Shown here: positions 1 to 7,393 of the stretch, piece by piece
Layout of the letters: each line of letters begins with the position of its first letter
How positions within the stretch are numbered: the first letter of the stretch is position 1
IMG/VR virus record: IMGVR_UViG_3300049740_002954
Location: 17,075-81,074 of that record
DNA length: 64,000 nt
Strand: one strand, 5' to 3'
Source: a virus
The notes under the pieces: model-generated
Seen by the model: the letters and a program-made list of their open reading frames with translations, nothing else
Told to the model about the DNA's origin: nothing
Databases searched by the model: none
Made by a program: the position numbers and the translations under genes

Positions 1-287
1 CTAGCAGTTTCTTTTTGCTCTTCTGAAACTTCTGAATTTTGTTGTGCTTGTTGAGCTTCTTGAGCATTAACTATAATTTTCCTAATTTGATCGTCATCCA
101 TTTCTTCAACCTTGGTTTTAGCTTGCTCTAGAGCTTTCTTTTGAACCAATTCAATTACGTTGTTTAGCGGCACTTGCATTAGTGCTTCTCCAAGCGTAGC
201 ATTGGAGATGAAATTATTCGCTAGCGTTACAGATATTTGTTCTCTTTCTTGAGAAAGGTTTTGCGCGTCGTCTTGTGTATTTGCCAT
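1..287 (-). CDS. Hypothetical protein, C-terminus beyond the window
   Basis: The reading frame starts at the ATG complementary to 285-287 and stays open to the left edge, so only about 95 residues are visible. The protein starts MANTQDDAQNLSQEREQ, and the visible part is acidic, Gln- and Ala-rich and predicted largely helical, with a Gln/Glu-rich coiled-coil-like stretch at its visible end. No catalytic motif is seen. It lies 43 nt downstream of the small membrane-protein gene at 331-525 on the same strand, so the two are probably co-transcribed away from the tail-type genes that begin at 580. I do not recognise the family. It resembles small soluble phage accessory or virion proteins only in composition. 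Confidence 0.7.
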   Translation of the reverse strand, partial: MANTQDDAQNLSQEREQISVTLANNFISNATLGEALMQVPLNNVIELVQKKALEQAKTKVEEMDDDQIRKIIVNAQEAQQAQQNSEVSEEQKETA

Positions 288-330
288 ATTATTAATAATA
301 AGTTAAATTGTTATTTTTTAAATTTTAATT

Positions 331-525
331 TTAATTTTGTTGATATAGTGGATTTTGATTTGTTGATTGTGTTCTGATATTATACAGATTATGGAATATA
401 ACTTGTTGTTGTAATGTGCGGATTTCCTCGTGTTGATTTTGTATTAATTTATTTTGGTCCCACATAAACCACATCATATAAAATATTAGCAACAAAATAC
501 TTATAATACTTAAATGATCATTCAT
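331..525 (-). CDS. Small single-pass membrane protein
   Basis: This 64-residue protein has an N-terminal hydrophobic segment (about residues 6-21, rich in Ile, Leu, Phe, Met and Trp), followed by a polar Gln-rich tail predicted to be helical. That layout fits a short inner-membrane anchor with a cytoplasmic or periplasmic tail. No lipobox or signal-peptidase site is seen. It is divergent from the gene at 580 and upstream of the partial gene at 1-287. No Shine-Dalgarno sequence precedes the ATG, only AT-rich sequence resembling a -10 element. The function is unknown. A lysis accessory or a virion-embedded peptide are both possible, and it could be a chance ORF. Confidence 0.5.
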   Translation of the reverse strand: MNDHLSIISILLLIFYMMWFMWDQNKLIQNQHEEIRTLQQQVIFHNLYNIRTQSTNQNPLYQQN

Positions 526-564
526 TAATATATAATAGTGTAAAGTAGTTTAGTTTCTAAAAAT

Positions 565-573
565 GTGTATAAA
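565..573 (+). promoter_or_regulatory. GTGTAT late-type promoter for the gene at 580
   Basis: GTGTAT occupies 565-570 and extends to TATAAA at 568-573, ending 6 nt before the ATG. No TTGACA-like -35 is seen upstream. It belongs to a recurring motif that precedes several virion-type genes in this window. Confidence 0.55.
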
Positions 574-579
574 AATTAA

Positions 580-2136
580 ATGCATTGGAATAATACAAAT
601 ATAACTGAGATTGTAACTCCATACGGAATAGATACTTGGTTAAATGGTACTTATGAGACTGGAGCTTTTTTTAATGTTTCTGCTACTTTAGATGATCCTT
701 TGCAGGGTTATGTTGTTGCGAAAATGGTCAAAAGCGGTAGTCTAAAATCCGGGGGTCATGGTGAAACACTGACCAGTGCAAAATATCCAGCAAGTGGAGA
801 TGAAAGGGCTAGAGCAATTGGTTGGAAAAATTTATTTCCCAAAAATGGAAAGTTTCTAGGAGCTGAGCAAAACTGTTTCTGGGAAATATTATATATCAAA
901 CGACCAGGGCAAAGTGGTCATTTCAATGAAAATATTCAATCTTTTACAGAGCCAGGTAAAAGAATATCTGGGTGTGTGTTATGTTTAGTTCCTATTGCAT
1001 GGGAGAATAGTGATAGTTATACTACAACAAATTCAAACTCATGTTTTTTAGGTATGGCTCCTGGAGAAATTATACCTGAATATTATAGATCAAAAGATAA
1101 TGAAAATTTTTTAGAGATAGAGGTGGGGGACGTTTTATCCGCGCAAAAGATACATAGACTATCTTGTCCTCGCGGTTGCTTCGGGAGTTTTGAACAATCT
1201 TTAGGTACATTGCATTTATGCTTTTACGGAAAAGATTCAAGTGTTCCAGAACAAGTATTATCTGATGATTTGGATTTTGATGGAATAAAAATAACAGATC
1301 TTCCGGAGATAGACAGCATCAATGACAATCATAAATTTTTAGTACATTATACTAACAGCAATTCTTTAATTCCTGAAAGCATAAATCATATATTTTCACC
1401 AAATCTAAAAACAGTATTTTTCAACAAATCTATAAAAATTACTTCACCACCTTACAGTTTATCAAAAGTATCAGGTTCTTTTCTAGGCGTGAATTGGTAC
1501 TGGATTTGGAATTCGCGGTCCAATGAGTGGATTAGAATAAATGGAAGCGTTAATAGTTTAGAGTGGTTTTATATTGACACAATTGAACAAAAAATAAATA
1601 AATCTATCAGTGGAGTTGATGATTCAAAAATACAAGGTTACATAATTTCTGTAAAAACAAGACTGCTTGATAATACTTATCAAATAGATTCAAAAGGTAA
1701 TCCAATTGATGTTATCGATACAAACAAAAAAATTAGTAAGTCTCATAGTTACAATGCTTCAGAGGCTATATCTGCATTTATAATTCACGATAATAAGTCT
1801 AGCGAGACCCGGCGGGATGGTTATGACTGGTACGATCTTCAAGGCTCTGACTCTAGAATGTATGACGAAAATATACCTTTTACGAAAAAAATATGTTTCG
1901 CTAAATTTGGAAAAAATACGACCCCCGTAACTTTTCGCGATAGGGTTTTAAATAAAAATAATGTTAACAAAGAGGGGGATATGGATTTTACCTGCGGTTC
2001 GGAGCAATTTATGTTGGGTTCCGCAGGAGACACAACCACAACATTAGCTATAGCTTTCACGCGAGATTACAGTGTGCCAGCTAAAAGAAGATTTATATTA
2101 GATATTTGTTGTGATGGATATATAATTGAAAAATAA
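580..2136 (+). CDS. Probable tail/fibre-associated virion protein
   Basis: This 518-residue protein has no membrane segment or enzymatic motif and is rich in Ser, Asn, Asp and aromatic residues, as expected for beta-rich phage tail or receptor-binding proteins. Around residues 220-250 a segment of the type GIKITDLPEIDSIND resembles the short linker often seen in phage fibre proteins ('ITDLP...'). It is the first of three head-to-tail genes: its TAA overlaps the next ATG by one base (TAATG at 2134-2138). It is preceded by a GTGTAT motif like those upstream of the protease-scaffold and portal genes, which supports late expression. The exact virion role is not determined; neck appendage, fibre or baseplate are all possible. 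Confidence 0.55.
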   Translation: MHWNNTNITEIVTPYGIDTWLNGTYETGAFFNVSATLDDPLQGYVVAKMVKSGSLKSGGHGETLTSAKYPASGDERARAIGWKNLFPKNGKFLGAEQNCFWEILYIKRPGQSGHFNENIQSFTEPGKRISGCVLCLVPIAWENSDSYTTTNSNSCFLGMAPGEIIPEYYRSKDNENFLEIEVGDVLSAQKIHRLSCPRGCFGSFEQSLGTLHLCFYGKDSSVPEQVLSDDLDFDGIKITDLPEIDSINDNHKFLVHYTNSNSLIPESINHIFSPNLKTVFFNKSIKITSPPYSLSKVSGSFLGVNWYWIWNSRSNEWIRINGSVNSLEWFYIDTIEQKINKSISGVDDSKIQGYIISVKTRLLDNTYQIDSKGNPIDVIDTNKKISKSHSYNASEAISAFIIHDNKSSETRRDGYDWYDLQGSDSRMYDENIPFTKKICFAKFGKNTTPVTFRDRVLNKNNVNKEGDMDFTCGSEQFMLGSAGDTTTTLAIAFTRDYSVPAKRRFILDICCDGYIIEK

Positions 2137-2717
2137 TGAGTGCAAGAAATAAAAATTTAAAAGACGTACAAGTGGTTACTGCAGACATGCTTAATTTTGA
2201 AACAGATTATGTTTTGTGCTTCAATGAAGAGACTGGCCAACAAAATAAAATTTCTTTGAGTAATTTAACGCAGCAAATGAATTCTAGTTTTGTAGTTTTC
2301 CCCCAGCAATCTAAGTTAGCAGAACAAGCTTTCGGGTCCTCTAATCATTCATACCCTATTACTATTGATTTAAGTAGTTCGCGGTTAGATTCTAGTATTA
2401 GCAGCGTAAAAAATATATCTTCTGCAAATCTTCATTTCATCTTTTTCGCGGAGACCCAGGATGCTAAAAATATATATTTTAATTTTTCATATTATACAAA
2501 TTCCAGCAGAAATGATAATTACAGAACAGTTGTTAACATGATTCAAACAACAAGAAATTATAAGACAGTTAATGGGGATCCAATATTTATTCGAGAGGGT
2601 AGAGAATTTAACATTCCTGTTGTTAATAATAAAATTTATTTGAGTTGCAGCAGTAATGTTGTTGGAGCCAAGGTTGAAATTGGCATGAATTGTTTATTTA
2701 CAGGATTTACTGATTAA
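2136..2717 (+). CDS. Probable tail/fibre-associated protein
   Basis: A 193-residue protein beginning MSARNKNLKDVQVVTADML. The N-terminal part (residues 8-45, including DYVLCFNEETGQQNKISLS) resembles the short 'T...D.ll.y..e.g..kis...' modules in phage tail proteins. The remainder is Ser/Asn-rich and probably beta-structured. No catalytic residues are recognised. It overlaps the upstream gene by one base (TAATG) and is followed after two bases by the gene at 2720, so the three are translationally linked. The family is not recognised, and a virion-accessory role is inferred from context only. Confidence 0.5.
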   Translation: MSARNKNLKDVQVVTADMLNFETDYVLCFNEETGQQNKISLSNLTQQMNSSFVVFPQQSKLAEQAFGSSNHSYPITIDLSSSRLDSSISSVKNISSANLHFIFFAETQDAKNIYFNFSYYTNSSRNDNYRTVVNMIQTTRNYKTVNGDPIFIREGREFNIPVVNNKIYLSCSSNVVGAKVEIGMNCLFTGFTD

Positions 2718-2719
2718 TT

Positions 2720-3427
2720 ATGAGTGAGAAGATAAAATTAACTGACATTTCAGATCAAACCTCAAAATATCGAGGTAAATTACAGTCTTTGAGAGATAAG
2801 AATCCAAATGACACGAAAAGTTTGATAGTTGAGTCTGAGCAGTATGGAACATGCTTGGTATCTGAAGATAATTTTAGGCAGTTCTTTGGGGGAAATTCGA
2901 CAAACTTTCATATACAATATCCTATGTATTCAAAGGGTGCACGAGAAGTCTCTGAAGGCATTATCCTGAGTCAAGAACAAACAATCAAAGATATTAAATT
3001 TAATTCAAACGAATTTAAAAGATTTACGGATCTAAAAAAATTCTTAAAAGAAAAATCAACCAGCGCTGTAAACTCTCTATCTACCTTCAGAGAGCATAGA
3101 ATTGACTTGACTTCTTACGGCGCAACCAATTTCACTAAAGCAGGAGTTTTTAATTTCACAGCTGGATACAAACAAGCATACACTGCAGACTTGAAGCTTA
3201 CTGCTCCCGAACAATCTCCCAAAAATTTAACCAATATGGAGCTATATTTTGATGTAAGGTGGTATGAGAACGGAGAAGAAAGAAATAATCAATACATTTA
3301 TAGTGGAAGCCAAAGATTTCATAGCTGGGAAAATGGTAGATTCACGCTACCAATAAGCGACCGAGCGTTAAGAATATCTCTCGCTTCTAGATTGGGTGTT
3401 ACAATTCGGCTCGAAGGCTTTTATTGA
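2720..3427 (+). CDS. Probable tail/fibre-associated protein
   Basis: A 235-residue protein, third of the putative tail cluster. The N-terminal ~60 residues contain a charged segment and a phrase of the type SLIVESEQYGTCLVSEDNFRQF, parallel to the N-terminal modules of the two upstream genes. The C-terminal ~110 residues alternate polar and aromatic residues and look beta-rich. Its 3' end overlaps the convergent small gene at 3399-3614 by 29 bases. No enzymatic motif is visible. Related but non-identical N-terminal modules in three consecutive genes suggest a set of accessory structural proteins sharing an attachment surface. This is inference. Confidence 0.5.
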   Translation: MSEKIKLTDISDQTSKYRGKLQSLRDKNPNDTKSLIVESEQYGTCLVSEDNFRQFFGGNSTNFHIQYPMYSKGAREVSEGIILSQEQTIKDIKFNSNEFKRFTDLKKFLKEKSTSAVNSLSTFREHRIDLTSYGATNFTKAGVFNFTAGYKQAYTADLKLTAPEQSPKNLTNMELYFDVRWYENGEERNNQYIYSGSQRFHSWENGRFTLPISDRALRISLASRLGVTIRLEGFY

Positions 3428-3614
3428 TTTTAGAAGTTTTAATTCTTTCAATTTCTTCAGGTAAGATTTCAATAATTTTATCTACATCATCTTCCAACAT
3501 AAGTTCTGCTGGCGTTGAACCGTCAAGTCTTTCGTTTTCAGTTTTTAACCATTTAGTTGATTGATATGAATTTAAATTTTTGCTAAGTATTTCTAAGATT
3601 GATTTCTGGGACAT
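3399..3614 (-). CDS. DUF2384-like (MbcA/ParS/Xre antitoxin-type) small protein
   Basis: A 71-residue protein whose centre (W22 to about L51: WLKTENERLDGSTPAELML, then DDVDKIIEIL) follows the pattern of the toxin-binding C-terminal domain of Xre/MbcA/ParS antitoxins (W-L-x-T-x-N-x-x-L-x-G-x-T-P-x-E-L-L). It lacks the usual N-terminal HTH, and no RES-domain toxin lies beside it. It is the only minus-strand gene among plus-strand genes here and overlaps the end of 2720-3427. A TATAAT lies at 3621-3626 on its strand, ending 6 nt before the ATG, so it probably has its own leaderless transcript. It might neutralise a host RES-type toxin or titrate an antitoxin; that is inference. Confidence 0.6.
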   Translation of the reverse strand: MSQKSILEILSKNLNSYQSTKWLKTENERLDGSTPAELMLEDDVDKIIEILPEEIERIKTSKINKSLRAEL

Positions 3615-3654
3615 ATAAATATTATATGTGGTTAAATGGTTTTTTATAGATTTT

Positions 3655-3663
3655 GTGTATAAT
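3655..3663 (+). promoter_or_regulatory. GTGTATAAT late-type promoter for the membrane-protein trio
   Basis: GTGTAT is at 3655-3660, and TATAAT at 3658-3663 ends 5 nt before the ATG at 3669. There is no recognisable -35 element. On the other strand, TATAAT at 3621-3626 serves the gene ending at 3614, so this 54-nt gap is a divergent promoter region. Confidence 0.6.
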
Positions 3664-3668
3664 ATATT

Positions 3669-4103
3669 ATGGGACCGGTATTGAATACAATTATTGGAGC
3701 AGGAATAAAACTTGTCTGCAACTTAATTAACGCTTGGCTAGAACAAAAAAGACAAGATCAACTTGCCCTTGCTGCAAGAGACGAAAAAATGCTCGAAGCT
3801 TTAATCAAAAGCCAAGAAAAGAATGCGAGTGACGACTTTGTAAAAGTTACTCGCAGAATCTTATTTATGTCTATTACTTTTACTATGTGCTTTTTAATGA
3901 TATACTACGCATTTAATCCTCACATAGAATATAATATAATTGTGCCAAAGGGAGATCACGCAAAATGGGGATTTTTTGGATGGATATTTGGAGGAAAAGA
4001 CTGGGATATGGTAAAAATGACAGGGGGGCTTATGCTTGCCTCTTTTATGGATCTTTGTTTCATGGTAATAGGTTTTTATGCAATCCCCAGTAAGAGAAGA
4101 TGA
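3669..4103 (+). CDS. Holin-like two-helix membrane protein
   Basis: A 144-residue protein with a charged, helical N-terminal half (residues ~1-60) and two hydrophobic segments at about residues 65-85 and 112-138, separated by a loop with Gly, Trp and Phe. The C-terminal tail is basic (SKRR). It overlaps the following lipoprotein gene by 4 nt (ATGA at 4100-4103), as is common in lysis cassettes. No endolysin is recognised beside it, so the assignment rests on topology, size and the neighbouring spanin-like gene. An alternative is a virion-associated or host-membrane-remodelling protein. Confidence 0.5.
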   Translation: MGPVLNTIIGAGIKLVCNLINAWLEQKRQDQLALAARDEKMLEALIKSQEKNASDDFVKVTRRILFMSITFTMCFLMIYYAFNPHIEYNIIVPKGDHAKWGFFGWIFGGKDWDMVKMTGGLMLASFMDLCFMVIGFYAIPSKRR

Positions 4104-4321
4104 TTAAATTATTACTTATATTAGCGCTTTTATTATCTTCTTGTTCTACAAAATTAATTCGTACAAATCAACAAATTGAGGCAAAAAATTTAAAACCTCA
4201 AAATCCAGTTCCAGAAGACATTGTATTGGGTGTATATAATTATACAGATCCAGCAATATATTGCGGTTCGATTATATTGTTTATTTTTGTATTATGTTAT
4301 TTGATTAAAAAAAGATTATGA
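4100..4321 (+). CDS. Unimolecular-spanin-like lipoprotein
   Basis: A 73-residue protein with an N-terminal hydrophobic stretch ending in the lipobox LLSSC (cleavage before Cys15), about 35 polar residues, and a C-terminal membrane helix (about residues 52-69) ending in KKRL. An outer-membrane lipid anchor plus an inner-membrane C-terminal helix is the defining layout of u-spanins such as T1 gp11, which fuse the two membranes in the last lysis step. At about 58 mature residues it is much shorter than gp11, so it would need an extended linker to bridge the periplasm. It is translationally coupled both to the holin-like gene before it and to the gene at 4318 after it. Confidence 0.6.
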   Translation: MIKLLLILALLLSSCSTKLIRTNQQIEAKNLKPQNPVPEDIVLGVYNYTDPAIYCGSIILFIFVLCYLIKKRL

Positions 4322-4908
4322 ATTTAAGTTTAGAAATAGTTGGAGTAATAAGCGGCGTAGTTTCTGCGTTAACTGCATTATTTAGTATGTGGATAAAGGT
4401 AAAGATTGATGAACGAAAAAGTAAAAGATTGATTTATGAACCCAGCCTGCATCAAAACGTGCTAACTGCCCTAGATTTCATAAAAGAAAAAACTGGAGCA
4501 GATAGAACATATATAATGGAGTTTCACAACGGAGAGCATTATTTTTCAGGAAAAAGTCAGCAAAAAATTAGCTGCACATATGAATCTGTAAATGAAGGTA
4601 TAAGTTCAGAGGCAAACTCTTTACAAAATATTAGGATATCTAATTACCATTCTTTAATTTCAAAAATATCAAAAGGCGAAACATTTGAATTTCAAGATAT
4701 ATCTTTAATGAGGGATAGCATTTGCTTTAAACAGACGCTAGAAGCGAAGGGAGTTAAGAGTATATTTGCCCGACCTATTTCGACTTTAAACGGCAGAATC
4801 ATCGGTATGCTTTTATTAGAATTTGTCAAAGAAGAGAGGAAGTGGGGGCAATCTTCAGAAAACTTTATTAGAAAACAAGCAAAAATATTAAGTGGCTATT
4901 TGATATAA
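4318..4908 (+). CDS. Membrane-anchored GAF-like domain protein
   Basis: A 196-residue protein with one N-terminal membrane helix (about residues 7-27, VVSALTALFSMWIKV) and a soluble domain (about 45-196). The soluble part has the feel of a GAF fold: a helix (ALDFIKEKTGAD), a strand with an RTYIMEFHNG motif, and a C-terminal ARPISTLNGRIIGMLLLEF strand pair. GAF domains bind small ligands or mediate signalling; no ligand can be named here. It overlaps the spanin-like gene by 4 nt (ATGA), placing it in the same transcript. It may modulate lysis timing or sense membrane state; both are inference. Confidence 0.5.
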   Translation: MNLSLEIVGVISGVVSALTALFSMWIKVKIDERKSKRLIYEPSLHQNVLTALDFIKEKTGADRTYIMEFHNGEHYFSGKSQQKISCTYESVNEGISSEANSLQNIRISNYHSLISKISKGETFEFQDISLMRDSICFKQTLEAKGVKSIFARPISTLNGRIIGMLLLEFVKEERKWGQSSENFIRKQAKILSGYLI

Positions 4909-4927
4909 TTTTTTTTTATATTATAAT
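4900..4927 (+). promoter_or_regulatory. Sigma-70 promoter for the zinc-ribbon/sigma-factor operon
   Basis: TTGATA at 4900-4905, a 16-nt spacer, and a perfect TATAAT at 4922-4927, which ends 5 nt before the ATG at 4933. The geometry predicts transcription starting at or next to the start codon. Confidence 0.65.
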
Positions 4928-4932
4928 AAGTC

Positions 4933-5259
4933 ATGGCATTTACCTACTGTCCGCACTGCGGTTTTAAAAACTTATACTCTATCCATCAGCCAAAATTTTG
5001 TGGTAGCTGTGGAGAGTCGATTGGCTCAAAAACTAATAAAACGTTAAACAAAAGATTTGCATTGTCAAGCCAAAAATCTAAAGCGAAAAACATAAGCATC
5101 GATGATCCAGATGGATCAGATGTTTATGAGGTTCCGAATATATCAAAATTATCTTATTCTATTACTCACGACTCCAACAAGATGGACTTAAAAGACTTGA
5201 TTCCGTTAGAAGAATTGGATGAATATGATCAAAAAGAGTTAAATCAACAAGAAAAATAA
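4933..5259 (+). CDS. Zinc-ribbon protein
   Basis: A 108-residue protein with an N-terminal zinc ribbon: C6-x2-C9 and C23-x2-C26 (YCPHCGFKN and FCGSCGES). The rest is Lys/Ser-rich and then acidic (…LIPLEELDEYDQKEL), and probably disordered. It is the first gene of the operon that continues into the sigma factor (stop codon one base before the next GTG) and the packaging genes. Zinc-ribbon proteins of this size in phages often act on nucleic acid or transcription complexes, and the position suggests a partner of the sigma factor. No function can be assigned. Confidence 0.7.
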   Translation: MAFTYCPHCGFKNLYSIHQPKFCGSCGESIGSKTNKTLNKRFALSSQKSKAKNISIDDPDGSDVYEVPNISKLSYSITHDSNKMDLKDLIPLEELDEYDQKELNQQEK

Positions 5260-5260
5260 A

Positions 5261-5998
5261 GTGCCAGAAGAAGAGGGAAAGCAATTTTCATATTCAGACA
5301 AAGCTAAAGACATTGACGAGGAAATTGGGAAGCGGAGGAACAAATGGTTTCTTGATTCTCTTGCTTGGTTTAGCTTTGACGATGTCGAACAAATCATTAG
5401 GGCTCATATATTTAAAAAGTGGCATCAATGGGATCAAAGGAGACCTTTAAAGCCTTGGATTAATAAGATTATTACAAATCAAATGAAAAATATTTTGCGA
5501 AACAATTATAGCAATTTTGTGAGACCATGCTTGAATTGCCCATTTAATCAGTCGGGACCGTCTCAAGACGGGCATTCTCTTTGCGGCTTTACTAAAACTG
5601 GATTACAAGATTCATCTTGCCCGCTGTACGCAAAGTGGGAAAAAACAAAGAAGTCTGCCTATCAAATTAAAATGCCTGTAGCTCTTGAGAATCACTCTCA
5701 TGAAGTTTTCTGTATGCAAGATAAATTCCTTGATATAGATCTTGCTCGAGACAAAATAAATAAAATGATGGAGAAAGAGTTGTCTAAGAAACAATTTATG
5801 GTATATGATTTATTATTTATTCAGCATAAAGATGAAGAGTATGTCGCTAAACAAATGGGATATAAAACATCTGAGCAGGGACGAAAAGCTGGATACAAAC
5901 AGATAAAAAACCTAAAAAAAATCTTTAAGCAAAAAGCTCAAGAAATCATACAGAAAGAAGATATTCTTCCTGAAAATTCACCTATAAAATGGACCTAA
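5261..5998 (+). CDS. Phage RNA polymerase sigma factor with Cys-cluster insert
   Basis: A 245-residue protein with a GTG start, one base after the preceding stop. Residues ~25-85 match sigma region 2: a DDVEQIIRAHIFKKW helix, WDQRRPLKPWINKII, and NQMKNILRNNY. Residues ~171-222 match region 4 (KKQFMVYDLLF…YKTSEQGRKAGYKQIKNLKK). Between them lies a cysteine cluster (C90, C93, C108, C120) that probably binds zinc, a feature I recall from a family of sigma-like proteins in large phages. It would redirect host RNA polymerase to phage promoters. It is transcribed from a sigma-70 promoter at 4900-4927, while many virion genes carry a GTGTAT motif lacking a -35, so it is the likely late sigma factor. 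Confidence 0.75.
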   Translation: MPEEEGKQFSYSDKAKDIDEEIGKRRNKWFLDSLAWFSFDDVEQIIRAHIFKKWHQWDQRRPLKPWINKIITNQMKNILRNNYSNFVRPCLNCPFNQSGPSQDGHSLCGFTKTGLQDSSCPLYAKWEKTKKSAYQIKMPVALENHSHEVFCMQDKFLDIDLARDKINKMMEKELSKKQFMVYDLLFIQHKDEEYVAKQMGYKTSEQGRKAGYKQIKNLKKIFKQKAQEIIQKEDILPENSPIKWT

Positions 5999-7041
5999 AT
6001 CAAGAGCAAAAAGATATAATCTTAGAAAACTGTAAAAAAACAACAGACCTTTCTGAGTTAACTAGAATGGCGTTTCCTGATTGCGAAAAAATTGATGGAA
6101 GAAGCAAGCAGGGAAGAGCGGTTAGAGAATTCTTATCTACCAACCAAATACAATATGAGACAAGACACCTTGACCCTAAAGAAAGTATCATTTTATCCCA
6201 AGAGCAAAAAGAGTTTATAAATAATTCTATCGACCAAGGTATGGACTGTTTGCAAATTGCTTCAGTATTATTTCCTTCTGTAAGAGTAACTAAAAATTCT
6301 CAAGAATATACATGTGTTTATAATTATGTCGAAAAAAGTGAAAACTTATCTCCCCCCATATCAGAGGATAGTGTTAATAAAAAATATTCTACCCCCAAAG
6401 CGGCTAGCAAAATTATAAAAAAAATAAACGACTCTTGCCAAAAAGACATAGAGGAATCTAAACTTAATGTTTCTGAGAGAAAAAGTATTGAATCTCTTGG
6501 AGCTTTTTTGGCCTCACCAAGATTTATTCAAGTAATAAACACCTACGACAGTTCAGAGGATAGGGAGTTATTTGAAGCAGAATTTATTAGAGCCACTTGG
6601 GATAAGCCAGATCTAACTAGCGATGAAATAAATCTATATATCAATGTGTGCATGGACTATATTCATCTAAAAAATATACAGAATGCAATCAATAAACTTA
6701 ATAGAATGTTTGATGAAGCAGAAGATCAACAGGATTTGACTGTAAGATTAGCGGAGCTCTTAAAAACAAAAAGCGAAGAATACAATCAGTGCGAAAAAAG
6801 AATGGAATCTCTGATCCAAAAACTTCAGGGGGACCGATCAAAAAGAATTTCTAATCACCAAAGGCAAAATGCAAACATCCTGGCTCTTGTTCAGTTATTT
6901 CAAGAGGAAGAAGAAAGAAAAGTCATGGTAAAAATTGCTCAACTGCAAAAACAGGCCGCCAAAAAAGAAGCTGACAATATAGAATCTATGCCAGATTGGA
7001 AGGCTAGGGTATTAGGTGTGTCAAAAGAAGATGTTCTATAA
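5989..7041 (+). CDS. HTH/coiled-coil protein upstream of the packaging genes
   Basis: A 350-residue protein overlapping the sigma gene by 10 nt. The N-terminal ~115 residues hold two similar helical modules (LTRMAFPDCEKIDGRS… and IASVLFPSVRVTKNS…), each starting from QEQK and looking like an HTH-type DNA-binding unit. Residues ~150-350 are helical and charged, with coiled-coil segments near 235-330. There is no enzymatic motif. Position between a sigma factor and the terminase large subunit, together with DNA-binding-like repeats, makes a terminase small subunit or transcription regulator plausible. This remains inference because no family was recognised. Confidence 0.6.
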   Translation: MDLNQEQKDIILENCKKTTDLSELTRMAFPDCEKIDGRSKQGRAVREFLSTNQIQYETRHLDPKESIILSQEQKEFINNSIDQGMDCLQIASVLFPSVRVTKNSQEYTCVYNYVEKSENLSPPISEDSVNKKYSTPKAASKIIKKINDSCQKDIEESKLNVSERKSIESLGAFLASPRFIQVINTYDSSEDRELFEAEFIRATWDKPDLTSDEINLYINVCMDYIHLKNIQNAINKLNRMFDEAEDQQDLTVRLAELLKTKSEEYNQCEKRMESLIQKLQGDRSKRISNHQRQNANILALVQLFQEEEERKVMVKIAQLQKQAAKKEADNIESMPDWKARVLGVSKEDVL

Positions 7042-7393
7042 TTATAAAATTAAAAAAATTGAAAGAGTTATAGATGGCGACACTTTTGACGCATTTATTG
7101 ACTTAGGCTTTAACACCTTGGTTAAAAAAAGAATAAGAATTTATGGAATTAATTGTCCCGAATGCAGAACTAGAAACAAAAAAGAAAAAGAGAAGGGGTT
7201 GCTCGCCAAAAAATTCTTACAGCAAATTTTTGAAAGTTTTGAAAATTCTATATCTATTAATTCAAAGGGTATAGGAAAGTATGGTAGAGTATTAGCTGAA
7301 GTTAAAATAGATCAAATCAGAGAGGAAAAAGATGTTGCTGAATTTATGATAAGCAATGGTCATGCCAAAGAATATTATGGAGGAAAAAAATGA
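7031..7393 (+). CDS. Thermonuclease (SNase-like) family nuclease
   Basis: A nuclease of the staphylococcal nuclease (SNase/TNase) family, about 120 residues. Visible motifs are RVIDGDTFDA (Ca-binding Asp), RIRIYGINCPE (the RxRLxGIDxPE core with catalytic Arg) and GKYGRVLAEV (second Arg region). It would hydrolyse DNA or RNA to 3'-phosphates and has no signal peptide, so it acts in the cytoplasm, for example in host DNA degradation or packaging. I chose the ATG at 7031 because it starts directly before the conserved core. An in-frame GTG at 7016 would add five residues. It overlaps both neighbouring genes. Confidence 0.85.
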   Translation: MFYNYKIKKIERVIDGDTFDAFIDLGFNTLVKKRIRIYGINCPECRTRNKKEKEKGLLAKKFLQQIFESFENSISINSKGIGKYGRVLAEVKIDQIREEKDVAEFMISNGHAKEYYGGKK

